Assembly (NCBI GenBank): GCA_900547475.1 | Contig: URGW01000005.1 | Location: forward strand, 62,001 to 126,000 | Reading direction: 5' to 3' | Length of the DNA stretch: 64,000 nucleotides | Origin: an uncultured Clostridium sp. | Lineage (GTDB): Bacteria; Bacillota; Clostridia; Clostridiales; Clostridiaceae | Shown here: in pieces, positions 8,351 through 18,215 of the stretch | Numbering within the stretch: the stretch's first letter is position 1 | Layout of the letters: each line of letters begins with the position of its first letter | Notes under the pieces: model-generated | What the model was told of the DNA's origin: nothing | Databases searched by the model: none | Seen by the model: the letters and a program-made list of their open reading frames with translations, nothing else | Program-made: the position numbers and the translations under genes

Positions 8351-11300
8351 TTATTCAACTATTTTTACATTATCATCCCCAAAAATTTTTTTTAATTCAA
8401 GAACGACATCTGTATTTAAATCTATCCACATTTCTCTTGGCATTCTATAATTTTTTCTATCCTTTGAAGTAAATATATAAAGCGCAGAATCACCTTTATA
8501 CTCACTTATAGTCTCTATTAACTTAGGCTTCATTTCCTTTGCTTTTTGCAAATCATCAACTCTTATATATAGTTTACTACTATTTACCTTTTCTAAAGCC
8601 TCTATGCTCTCACAAATAAGCTTAGGTTCTTCATCTTCCTTTATACTAACTCTTCCACTAATAACAACCATTGAGTCTAAATTAATTAAATTTCTTACTT
8701 TATCTAAAGTTTTAGGGAATACTACAACCTCAATAACTCCTGTTAAATCTTCTAATTTTAAAAATGCCATTATTGAATTATTTCTGGTTACCTTTTGATT
8801 TACTTCTGCTAATATTCCCCCAATTATTACTCTTTGATTATCTTGGATTAAATGTTCATCATCACCTAATCCATCCATAATAGCTTCATATGATTGAAAT
8901 ATTGTTTCTATTGTAGTTGAAGTCATCATCTTTAAGCTTTTTTCGTATTCATCTAAAGGATGCCCTGATATATAAAGACCAGTCATTTCTTTTTCCATTG
9001 ATAATAAATTATTTTTTGCAAATTCTTTTATATCTGGATATTTTACTTCTGGTATCCTTATACTTTCATCTGCCATAACAAAAAGACTAATTTGACCATC
9101 TATATTTCTTTTTTTATCACTAGCTACACTATCCATTAGTTTTTCATAAACAGCTAATAATTTTGATCTAAATATTTTAAATTCATCAAAAGCTCCTGCT
9201 TTTATTAAGCTTTCTACAGCCCTTTTGTTTATTGTTGATAAATCAATTTTATTTATAAAATCAACTAATGACTCGAATTTACCTTTATTTTTTCTAGCTT
9301 CAACTATTCCTTCAACAACATTTAATCCAACGTTTTTTATTGCTGCTAAACCAAATCTTATACTATTTCCTTTAACAGTAAACTTTGAATAGCTTTCATT
9401 TATGTCTGGTGGTAACACCTGTATACCTAAGCTTTCTGCAAACTTAGTGTAATGCGCTACTTTTTCACTTATTCCCATAACAGAATTAACCATTGCTGCT
9501 ATAGTTTCTACTGGATAGTAATGCATTAAGTATGCTGTTTGATAGCCTATTACTGCATAGGCTGCCGCATGTGATTTATTAAAAGCATATGAAGCAAAGT
9601 CCATCATCTGATCGAAAATTTCATTTGCTGCTTTTTCGCTTATACCATTTCTCAAACAACCTGGTACTTCTACATTACCATCTTCATCTACTATTCCATA
9701 TATAAAATTCTTTCTTTCTTGTTCCATGACACTGTGCTTTTTCTTTGACATGGCTCTTCTAACCATATCACTTCTACCTAGAGAGTATCCCCCTAAGTCC
9801 CTAACTATTTGCATAACCTGCTCTTGATATACCATTACCCCATATGTGACATCCAGTATACTTTCAAGTTCTGGTGTCTCATAATGTACACTGTCTTTAT
9901 TTCTTTTACCCTCTATATATCTTGGAATTTCTGACATTGGTCCCGGTCTATATAATGATATTCCTGCTATAATATCTTCCAAACAGTCAGGTTTAAGTTC
10001 CTTCATGAATGATGTCATCCCTGGAGATTCTAATTGGAATACACCAGCTGTTTTTCCCTCACCAATCATGTTATAAACATTTTTGTCTTCAAAATCTATT
10101 TTATCTAAATCAATATCTTTTCCTCTATTTTCCTTAATCATCTTAACAGCGTCACTCATAACTGTTAAAGTTCTTAAACCAAGGAAATCCATCTTTAAAA
10201 GTCCAAGCTCTTCTAACGTTGTCATATCAAATTGGGTTACTATCATATCTTCATTTCTTTGAAGTGGTACATATTCAACTAATGGCTTTGATGCTATAAC
10301 TACACCAGCCGCATGAGTTGATGAATGCCTTGGTAACCCTTCTAGAGTCTTACTAACATCTATTAATGTCTTTACTCTATCTTCATTATCATATGCTACC
10401 TTAAGCTCAGGATTTAAATCTAATGCCTTTTCTATGGTTATTCCAAGCATTGTAGGAATCATTTTAGCTATTCTATCCACCTCTGCATATGAGTAGTTCA
10501 TAGCTCTTCCTACATCTCTTAAACACAACCTAGCTGCCATTGTACCAAATGTAATTATTTGTGATACATTTTTAACTCCATATTTCTCAACAACATAATC
10601 AATTACTTCCTGTCTTCTTTCATAACAAAAATCCGAATCTATCTATTACTACCCTCTCTTTCGAGATACTTAAACACTACTTCTGTAGTGGGTATAGACT
10701 ATATCTTCACCCACCGACCCTTATACGGTTTGGGCTGCCCCACTTCGCTACCATTTATAATGAAACTCGACTCCTTTTAGTCGCTGAGTAAGTTCAATTT
10801 ACCAAATTAAAATTTGGAATTTCACTTAAAGATAGCTACGTCCCCTTGGACTAGTCGTTGAACGTTTCCCTATTCAGGACTTCGCTGCTTATTACCCAAT
10901 CTATTAAATTTTTTAGCTTTCACGCTTAAGCTTATTTCATCTTTACGTTGTAGCATTAATAGCTCTAAGGGCTTTCAAGCAATTCGAGGCTCTTTAAGCA
11001 TATTATTTCTAATATGCACGACTATAAAGTTTAAAATGTAGATTTTAACTCAATATACTTATTATATTTTCTACTTAAATAAGTTTGCTATTTTACTGCA
11101 TGACATATTTTTATTTATATATAAATTAATAATTTTACTTTTATAATTATCTAATTCATTTCTTTTCAAAACTCTACACCCCTAAGAAAATTTACATATT
11201 CTTAGTTTAAACTTTTTTACAATCTGGCATACTTACTCTTTCAGGATTTAAGAAACGCTCAAAAAGCAAGCTGTACTTTATCGGATTTATTTTTGTTATT

Positions 11301-13756
11301 CCCAGAGTATATGCAACTATGGAACCAGCAGCACTATTATGAACTGCCATAGAATTTGCTATATAAGATGTATCCCCTGGAACAGATAAATCATATACCT
11401 TTCCTATATACTCTTCTTCAGTTTTACTCTTAATTTTTATATAAAAATAATCATCATCCATATAAAAACTATCATTTCTAAAGAACTTCTGCTGCCTAAC
11501 TGGAATCTGATAATTTTCAAAATCATCATTCCACTTTAATAACTGCATTCCAGATACACAAACTGAATACTCATCATGCATCTTTTCTTCAGGCTTTACT
11601 CTAACCTTAAAAGTACTCCAATATCCTAATCTTGCGAGTATCATTCTAAGCTGTCTAGTTAATTCAATTGATGTTGTAGTGTATTTAATTCTAAATGATG
11701 AACTCTCACAGTTAATATCACTATGACTTCCATCACCCCTAAACATATTTGCCACTAACAGCTTTAAATCACTATTGCTAGCATCATTAACAACATCATA
11801 TGGTATCCTTTTATTATTAGCTCCTTCACCGCATTGAATTCTTAAAAACTCTGATATAATCTTTGAATTAAATTCAATCGATGTACTATGCTTAATTTTA
11901 TGTTCTCTCACATATCCTTCTAAACCAAATACAGACTTAACTAAATTTAATACATCTTCTATATATTCAGTTTCTTTCTTATTGAATCCAAAACCAAATT
12001 TATATTCTCTTATATCTTCATTAATAGTAGTCCATCCTTCTGATATAAAGTATCCATACAATTTGCATAGATTAGTATTTAGCTCTATAAATCTATTAAC
12101 TTTTTTAGATTGTAATTTATTACTCCCTATTTCATACCAAATATGTTCATTATCATATCTTAGATGATCCTCATGCTTACAATAATCCAATAAATCATAC
12201 TTAACATCCTTAATTTCTTCTTTAACTCTTGGATAAACTACAAAGTCATTCTTTTCTAATTTCTTAGCTTCTATCCATTCTAACTTATAATCTTTATATG
12301 CTGAATTTTTACATTTCTCTTTTAAAGAACAGCTTTCTTTGCAGACTATTGGTAGCTTGCTTCTATCCTTCCAGACCTTAGTACACTTTGAAGCTTTTAT
12401 GGCTAACATTTTATGATCACTTGTAAGCTTAACCTTTTCATTATCACTTTCAATAATTACTATTTTTTCTTTAATATCATACCTTAATAGATTTTCAACT
12501 AACTGCATATTACCATAAGCAGTAATAACTTCATCACCTATCCTAATATTTTCTATGTTTTTAATTGAACCATTACTTAAAAGTATTTCTGTCCCTGGTA
12601 AGAAACATCCTCTTCCTGGTCCAGTTGGTATTCCATGATCATTAGAATACTTAATAAAGTCCCAAGTAATCAAGAAATAATCAACATATCCCATTTGATT
12701 AATTACACCAAGTTCATAGTTTAATCTATCAACATATTCCTTTGCTTCCTCATTAGTTTCTGCAAATTCCTTTATCTCTTGAACATTGATTAACTTATCT
12801 CTAAACTTTTCAAATACATCATATCTTTCAACTAACCCTTCAAAACACACCTCTTCAAGATAATCAAAGTGAGTTTTATATTCCTGGGGAACTGGGAAGT
12901 TTGGTAACTTAGAAACATGGAACTCATAATCAAAATTACATTCATCCGCAATCTTAATTGTATTCTCCAATGCTTCTGGAACATATGAGAACATATCCCA
13001 CATTTCCTCTGGAGACTTTAAATAAAACTGATCCGAAGGATATCTTCTTCTATTTTGATCCTCTACAGTCTTTCCTGTTTGAATACACATTAAAATATCA
13101 TGTGCTTTAGAATCTTCCTGATTAATATAATGGACATCATTAGTTGCAATTAAAGGAATTCCAGTTTCTCTAGATAACTTAATATTACCCTCTGTAACCT
13201 TTCTCTGCTCCTCCATTCCATGATCTTGTATTTCTAAATAAAAACCATCTTTAAAGATGTCCCTATACATTAATGCAACTTCTTTTGCCTTTTCATAGTC
13301 TTCTCTTAATAAATTCTTTTGTACTTCTCCACCTAAGCAAGCACTTAAAGCTATTAGACCTTCACTATGTTTTCTTAAGAAATCATGGTCAACTCTCGGC
13401 TTATAGTAAAATCCATCAATAGATGCTGCTGATACTATTTCCATTAAATTTTCATAACCAACTTCATTTTTTACTAATAAAACTAAGTGATATGTCCCAT
13501 TATCTTTATCATTAATTTTAATATTCATAGATTTACTTGCTACATATACTTCACAACCAAGTATAGGTTTAATCCCTTGTGCTATAGCTTCCTTGTAGAA
13601 TGCAACACATCCATACATAACACCATGATCAGTAATGGCTATACTATCCATTCCAAGTTCCTTTGCCCTACTAATAACTTTTTTAACTTTAGCTGAGCTA
13701 TCAAGCAAACTATATTCAGTATGTAGGTGAAGATGACAGAACTTTTTATCTTCCAA
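8351..13756 (-). CDS. dnaE: DNA polymerase III subunit alpha, interrupted by an intein and a group I intron
   Basis: Replicative DNA polymerase of the C family. Coding exons are 13756-11222 and 10642-8351; 11221-10643 is a group I intron. The first exon starts at TTG behind AGGGGGTG. It has the PHP domain (CHLHLHTEYSLLDSS, SIAITDHGVMYGC) and the start of the palm domain, and holds a 424-residue intein after GPGRG. The exon junction joins MPD to IDSDFCYERRQ and so rebuilds the PDIDSDF catalytic motif. The second exon has the rest of the palm and fingers, helix-hairpin-helix and OB regions to IVE. Without intein and intron the protein is 1184 residues, a normal DnaE length, and every conserved block is present, so it looks functional rather than a pseudogene. 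Read naively it appears as two broken reading frames, the first ending in CKKV and a stop inside the intron. It lies last in the uvrC-to-dnaE block, 25 bases after whiA. Confidence 0.93.
10643..11221 (-). ncRNA. Group I self-splicing intron in dnaE
   Basis: 579 nt. The conserved core is readable on the - strand: the R element GTTCAACGACTAG (10851-10863) and the S element AAGATATAGTC (10697-10707). GACTA and TAGTC pair as P7. A Q-like stretch upstream contains TTGAAAGCCC. Boundaries were set by reading frame and group I rules: the last exon base is T (of GAT) and the last intron base is G (TAATAG), and splicing restores MPD-IDSD in frame. P1 is not clear: only a weak four-pair match of the exon end AGAT to GTTT near base 10 of the intron was found. 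A stable CTAAGAA/TTCTTAG hairpin lies near the 5' end. No intact endonuclease gene is present. The core resembles phage-type group IA introns. Confidence 0.9.
11071..11169 (-). pseudogene. Remnant of an intron-encoded homing endonuclease (32 codons)
   Basis: Within the intron, AGGGGTG precedes a TTG-initiated frame of 32 residues that ends in a stop codon. Its residues (NELDNYKSKIINLYINKN, then MSCSKIANLF) read like the first helix-turn-helix of phage-type intron endonucleases, which have an IIxLYxxGxSxxxIA pattern. The frame stops where the recognition helix would continue and no nuclease domain follows. This suggests a decayed or deleted homing endonuclease gene. It is too short for a firm homology call. 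Confidence 0.4.
11336..12607 (-). mobile_element. LAGLIDADG-containing intein within DnaE
   Basis: 424 residues inserted in frame between GPGRG and SAAGSIVAYTL. Splicing block A starts CFLPGTEILLSNGSI, with Cys1 as nucleophile. Block B has TSDH (Thr62, His65). The end has block F VYDLSVPGDTSYIAN and block G with the His423-Asn424 end, followed by Ser+1. Endonuclease blocks are LYGYFISEG (Glu190 in the acid position) and LLVANMFRGDG (Asp292), so a homing endonuclease may still be active. An unusual cysteine cluster (Cys75, 89, 93, 99) sits between blocks B and C. No frameshift is seen. Host insertion is at a highly conserved active-site loop, as is usual for inteins. Confidence 0.95.
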
Positions 13757-13781
13757 TAAGACACCCCCTTATTTTGACTAT

Positions 13782-14732
13782 TTAGTAGTTTCCACTCCTA
13801 ATTTCTTCAGCTATCTTCTCTATTTTTCTTAACCTATGATTTATTCCTGATTTACCTACAGGAGGATCTAGCATCTCTCCTAGTTCCTTAAGTGATTCAT
13901 CAGGATAACTTAATCTAAGCTCTGCAACTTCTTGAAGATTTTTAGGTAATCTTTGAAGTCCTATACTATTTTGTATAAGCTTTATACTTTCAACTTGCCT
14001 TACTGCAGCATTAACTGTCTTACTTAAATTTGCTGTTTCACAATTAACAAGTCTATTTACGTTGTTTCTCATTTCCTTCATTATTCTTATATTTTCAAGT
14101 TCAAGTAATGAAGTATGAGCTCCAACAATGTTTAGAAGATCAACTATTTGCTCACCTTCTTTTATATATATTATAAAGCTATTTTTTCTTTGAATAACCT
14201 TTGAATTTAATCCAAAAGAATTAATAAGCTTAGATAAATCTATTGCATATTCTTCACTATGAGTTACAAATTCTAAATGATATGTCTTTTCAGGATTAGT
14301 TACACTTCCTCCACCAATAAAGGCTCCTCTTATGTAAGCCTTCTTATAATCTTCCTCTTTAACCATCTCAGAATCTATTTTATAATCAATAGTTAGTACT
14401 CCATCTATTTCTCTAAAAATACCTGTTTCTTGAAGTAAGTCCCTAACCCCCATATCTTCTTCAATTAAAACCATATATATATTGTTTTTCTTTAAAGAGT
14501 TACTCTTTTTAACCATTAATTTAGAGTGTATATTAAAGTGTTCCTTTAGTATAGTGAATATATGTCTTGCTGAAGCTGGATTTTCTGTTGTAATTCTAAA
14601 GCTAAGACCCTTCCCACTAAATCCTATTGTTCCACTACCTTTCATTATTGCTGAAAGCTCTGCTAATGCTTCCTCTTTAGATATATCAGTATATCTACAT
14701 ATTTCTCCTTTTACTTTCGCTGAAAACGACAT
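13782..14732 (-). CDS. whiA: DNA-binding protein WhiA
   Basis: 316-residue WhiA/YvcL homologue. It starts MSFSAKVKGEI as usual. The N-terminal two thirds form the degenerate LAGLIDADG-like fold (LAELSAIMKGSGTI; YIRGAFIGGGSVTN) that lacks nuclease acidic residues. The C-terminal helix-turn-helix follows from about 225 (ELRLSYPDESLKELGEM, GKSGINHRLRKI). In actinomycetes it is a sporulation activator; in Firmicutes it affects cell division and chromosome segregation and is otherwise poorly defined. It follows yvcK and precedes dnaE by 25 bases, so it is probably co-transcribed with both. TAGGAG supports the start. Confidence 0.95.
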   Translation of the reverse strand: MSFSAKVKGEICRYTDISKEEALAELSAIMKGSGTIGFSGKGLSFRITTENPASARHIFTILKEHFNIHSKLMVKKSNSLKKNNIYMVLIEEDMGVRDLLQETGIFREIDGVLTIDYKIDSEMVKEEDYKKAYIRGAFIGGGSVTNPEKTYHLEFVTHSEEYAIDLSKLINSFGLNSKVIQRKNSFIIYIKEGEQIVDLLNIVGAHTSLLELENIRIMKEMRNNVNRLVNCETANLSKTVNAAVRQVESIKLIQNSIGLQRLPKNLQEVAELRLSYPDESLKELGEMLDPPVGKSGINHRLRKIEKIAEEIRSGNY

Positions 14733-14858
14733 AAATTATTCTCCTAACTAATTATAAATGTATACTTTATTATATCATAAACTGTGCCTCATGTATCATA
14801 ATATAATATTGGAAAATAAATAGGCTATATCAAAAAACTTCAATACAGCCTAATATTT

Positions 14859-16184
14859 TTACTTTTTGCTTCTTATCTTTCTAGATAAGTACATATACTC
14901 TATAATTTTCTTTTTATCATAAAGCAATTTTTTATCTAAAATAGTTGTCATTAAAACTTGTGCTAAATGCTCTGCATCATGCTTTACATAACCTTTAGTT
15001 ATCTTAACTAAATCAGTTTCAACTACCTTTACGTTTAAATCCTCTATGTTTTCATAATCTAATTTTACTAATTTAGAATCTTGACTTAAATATCTTTCTT
15101 CTATATCTTTAGGAATTGTCCCATTATTTGCAATAACATATTGAACACTATTTTTACCACTATACTTCATTAACGTTCTTATATGATCAGATACTGCAAA
15201 ATCATCAGTTTCACCCGGTTGAGTCATTACATTAGATATATATATCTTTATTGCATCACTCTTATTTATTCCTTCAACTATATCTTCAACTAATAAATTT
15301 GGTATTATACTAGTATAAAGACTACCAGGTCCCATAACAATAGCATCAGCCTCTTTAATAGCTATAAGTGCATCCATTAAGGGCTTAGCTCTTTCTGGAT
15401 TAATTTTTAATTGCTTTATCTTGCTTTTTTGTTTTATAGATTCTTCTGGTATTATAGATTCACCTTCTACTATACTTCCATTTTCAAGCTCTGCTATAAG
15501 CTTCATATCATCAAGTGTAACAGGTAATACCTTTCCTGTTACTGCAAGTACTGAACTCATTTTTTGTACAGCATCTTCAAAGTTATCACTTATTCCTGCC
15601 ATTGCTGCTAAGAATAAATTACCAAAATTCTGACCTTTTAATGAACCTTCTTTGAATCTATACTGAAGTAAATCTTCCATAATAGGCTCAGTGTCTGCTA
15701 ATGCTAAAATACAGTTACGTATATCACCAGGAGGAAGCATTCCCAGGTCTGCTCTAAGCTTTCCTGACCCTCCTCCATCATCTCCAACTGTTACTATTGC
15801 TGTTATATTATTTGTATATAATTTTAATCCTCTCAACATTGTAGATAATCCTGTTCCTCCCCCAATAACAACTACTTTAGGACCACCTACATGAACTCTC
15901 TTCTCATCTACAAGTTCTTCTATATTCTTATCATTTATTGTTATCTTAACTTTTTCAGAATTTATTAAAGAAATAAAGGATTTAACAAATTCAGAAAATG
16001 CTATATACATTATTACAATTCCAATTAAACTTAAAAATAAATATAAAACTCTTATAGTGCTGTTATAATCTTTATTTGAAAAAATTTCAACAATACCTAG
16101 TACAAATATAACTACCCCAATAAACCCAAGGAATATCCATCTTTTTATCCTTATTCCCGGCTTCATTAAAAACTCCATTATCAT
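14859..16184 (-). CDS. yvcK: YvcK/GlmR-type gluconeogenesis factor (CofD-like)
   Basis: About 441 residues. Two N-terminal membrane segments (roughly 16-36 and 44-64) precede a CofD/UPF0052 domain with the nucleotide-sugar binding loop GGGTGLSTMLRGLK and DDGGGSGKLRADLG. In Bacillus the protein binds UDP-GlcNAc and directs carbon to cell-wall precursors; the membrane-anchored form is typical of clostridia. Its first codon overlaps the rapZ stop (CTATGA), which indicates translational coupling. A second candidate start at 16166 lies six bases after GGAG and is equally possible. It is the third gene of the rapZ-yvcK-whiA trio. Confidence 0.93.
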   Translation of the reverse strand: MIMEFLMKPGIRIKRWIFLGFIGVVIFVLGIVEIFSNKDYNSTIRVLYLFLSLIGIVIMYIAFSEFVKSFISLINSEKVKITINDKNIEELVDEKRVHVGGPKVVVIGGGTGLSTMLRGLKLYTNNITAIVTVGDDGGGSGKLRADLGMLPPGDIRNCILALADTEPIMEDLLQYRFKEGSLKGQNFGNLFLAAMAGISDNFEDAVQKMSSVLAVTGKVLPVTLDDMKLIAELENGSIVEGESIIPEESIKQKSKIKQLKINPERAKPLMDALIAIKEADAIVMGPGSLYTSIIPNLLVEDIVEGINKSDAIKIYISNVMTQPGETDDFAVSDHIRTLMKYSGKNSVQYVIANNGTIPKDIEERYLSQDSKLVKLDYENIEDLNVKVVETDLVKITKGYVKHDAEHLAQVLMTTILDKKLLYDKKKIIEYMYLSRKIRSKK

Positions 16185-17065
16185 AGTTTTTTATCCCCTT
16201 TATGAACATCTTCTTTAATATCTCTATGTTCAATATATACATTATAGTTCTTATCATGTAAATTCTCATAAATCTGATTTGCTATAGCTACTGATCTATG
16301 TCTTCCGCCTGTACATCCTATTGAAATAATAAGCTGCCTCTTTCCTTCTTTTTTATAATTAGGAATTAAAAATTCTAGCATGTCATTTATTTTTTCTAAA
16401 AACACTTTAGTTTCGTCTTGCTTTAATACGTAATCTTTAACTGGTGTATCTAAGCCAGAAAATGGCTTTAAATCTGGTATATAAAATGGATTTGGTATAA
16501 ATCTAACATCAAATACTAAATCAGAATCAACTGGTATGCCATATTTAAATCCAAAGCTTAATACAGTAATTGATAATTGCTTTTCTGGCAATGTTTCATC
16601 TCCAAAATACTTAGTCATTTCCTCTCTTAAATCACCTATTTTATATTTTGAAGTATCTATTATAATATCTGATTTATCTTTAACTTCTCTTAACTTTTTT
16701 CTTTCCAGTTCTATTCCAGTTATTACTCTTCCTCCACCTGATAATGGATGACTTCTTCTCTTTTCTTTAAATCTCTTTACAAGCACTTCATCAGTTGCAT
16801 CTAAGAATAATATTTCATATTTAAATTGTTCTTTTTCTAATTCTTTTAGGCTTTGGAATAGATCATTAAAGAATATTCCACCTCTTATATCTATAACTAA
16901 TGCAACCTTATCTATCTTTCCGTCACTTTGTCTACATACTTCTGCAAACTTTGTTATTAATGTTGGTGGAAGATTATCTACACAAAAATATCCCATATCT
17001 TCTAAACTTTTAGTCGCTTCTGATTTACCTGCTCCTGATAATCCTGTAACTATAATAAATCTCAT
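16181..17065 (-). CDS. rapZ: RapZ-family RNase adapter / nucleotide-binding protein
   Basis: 294-residue P-loop protein (YvcJ in Bacillus). Walker A is GLSGAGKSEA near residues 8-17. A Walker B-like LVIDIRGG is near 60. The conserved C-terminal domain has SIGCTGGRHRSVAIA. In Escherichia coli RapZ controls GlcN-6-P synthase through small RNAs. In Gram-positives its role is linked to GlmR/YvcK and UDP-GlcNAc homeostasis, which fits the overlapping yvcK. GGAGGT precedes the ATG. murB lies upstream, separated by a terminator at 17193-17226, so a promoter is expected between them. Confidence 0.95.
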   Translation of the reverse strand: MRFIIVTGLSGAGKSEATKSLEDMGYFCVDNLPPTLITKFAEVCRQSDGKIDKVALVIDIRGGIFFNDLFQSLKELEKEQFKYEILFLDATDEVLVKRFKEKRRSHPLSGGGRVITGIELERKKLREVKDKSDIIIDTSKYKIGDLREEMTKYFGDETLPEKQLSITVLSFGFKYGIPVDSDLVFDVRFIPNPFYIPDLKPFSGLDTPVKDYVLKQDETKVFLEKINDMLEFLIPNYKKEGKRQLIISIGCTGGRHRSVAIANQIYENLHDKNYNVYIEHRDIKEDVHKGDKKL

Positions 17066-17192
17066 GTCATACCTCCAAAAATCTATTTATTATTGTCGAA
17101 AGCACATTTATATTGAATTTGAAAATTTCAATAACTAAATTAAAGTTTATAAATTTACTTTAAAATAACTTATTTCAATTATATCATATATA

Positions 17193-17226
17193 TAAAAAAA
17201 GAAGCTACCAATTGGTAACTTCTTAT
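17193..17226 (-). terminator. Terminator at the end of murB
   Basis: On the - strand GAAGTTACC/GGTAGCTTC with an AATT loop, followed by seven T. The murB stop codon TAA lies at the base of the stem, so coding sequence and terminator abut. Confidence 0.85.
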
Positions 17227-18137
17227 TTTTCACCTATTATTCGTACTTCTGTATGAAGGTCAACTCCAAACTGCTTTTTAACTTCATATTGAATATGCTC
17301 TATTAAGTCAGTAATATCTTTTGCTGTAGCATTTCCCTTGTTAATTACAAATCCCGAATGCTTTTCTGATACAGCAGCACCACCTATAGAATATCCCTTT
17401 AGTCCAGCATCCTGAATAAGTTTACCAGCAAAGTACCCTGTTGGTCTCTTAAATGTACTTCCTGCTGATGGATATTCAAGTGGTTGTTTAGACTCTCTTT
17501 TATTAGTTAAATTATTAACTAATTCCTTAATAGTTTTTACTTGGCCCTTTTTTAATTTAAATACAGCTGATAATACTATATATCCTTTTTTCATAACTAA
17601 AGAGGATCTATATCCGAAATCTAATTCTTCATTTGTAAGGTTTATTATATTACAATTTTCATCAATTACTTCAGCACTTTCAACAACATGTGAAATTTCT
17701 CCATCATAAGCACCAGCATTCATAAATACTGCTCCACCAATAGTACCTGGTATTCCACATGCAAATTCAAATCCAGTTAATGAATTTTCCATGGCCTTAT
17801 CAGAAACTTCTTTTAACATTGCACCACACTCTGCTTCAATTCTCTCATCATTTACAGTTACATTGTGAACGCCTTTTAGTGATATAACAACACCTCTAAA
17901 TCCACCGTCTCTAACTAATATGTTAGAGCCATTACCAATAACATAAACAGGAATATTATTTTCTCTACAAATACAAATACTTTTCTTTACTTGTTCCTTT
18001 GAATCTGGAATTAATAATATATCTGCTGGTCCTCCAACCTTAAAATTAACATAACCACTTAATTTCTCATCTATTTTAATATTATCTTCATTGTAAAATT
18101 CCCTAAATAGCCCTACAAATTTACCGTATTTATTCAT
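17223..18137 (-). CDS. murB: UDP-N-acetylenolpyruvoylglucosamine reductase
   Basis: NADPH-dependent flavoenzyme that reduces UDP-GlcNAc-enolpyruvate to UDP-MurNAc, the second committed step of peptidoglycan synthesis. The 304-residue size fits type II MurB. The FAD-binding domain has VGGPADILLIP, GNGSNILVRDGGF and ACGIPGTIGGAVFMNAGAY. The substrate domain has the catalytic serine in YPSAGSTFKRP and SEKHSGFVIN near the end. It stands between uvrC (78-base gap) and rapZ. The start is supported by TAAGGAGC. Confidence 0.97.
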   Translation of the reverse strand: MNKYGKFVGLFREFYNEDNIKIDEKLSGYVNFKVGGPADILLIPDSKEQVKKSICICRENNIPVYVIGNGSNILVRDGGFRGVVISLKGVHNVTVNDERIEAECGAMLKEVSDKAMENSLTGFEFACGIPGTIGGAVFMNAGAYDGEISHVVESAEVIDENCNIINLTNEELDFGYRSSLVMKKGYIVLSAVFKLKKGQVKTIKELVNNLTNKRESKQPLEYPSAGSTFKRPTGYFAGKLIQDAGLKGYSIGGAAVSEKHSGFVINKGNATAKDITDLIEHIQYEVKKQFGVDLHTEVRIIGEK

Positions 18138-18215
18138 GATAAGCTCCTTAAAATATAAAATATTTACAGTTTAATAGTATAAAGTATATTATAGCATTAA
18201 ACAAGTAATTTCCTC

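Noticed and set aside
10540..11220. dnaE as a frameshifted pseudogene made of two separate reading frames
   Set aside because: The gap has a group I intron core (P7 elements GACTA/TAGTC in the right contexts), and splicing by group I rules restores the PDIDSDF motif exactly in frame.
11209..11221. CKKV as a genuine C-terminus of a short DnaE form
   Set aside because: These codons are the first bases of the intron read through; the residues match no DnaE sequence and the product would lack the catalytic core.
13782..14732. WhiA as a free-standing LAGLIDADG homing endonuclease related to the neighbouring intein
   Set aside because: WhiA is an ancient regulator with a degenerate fold and a helix-turn-helix; its position beside dnaE is the normal gene order in clostridia.
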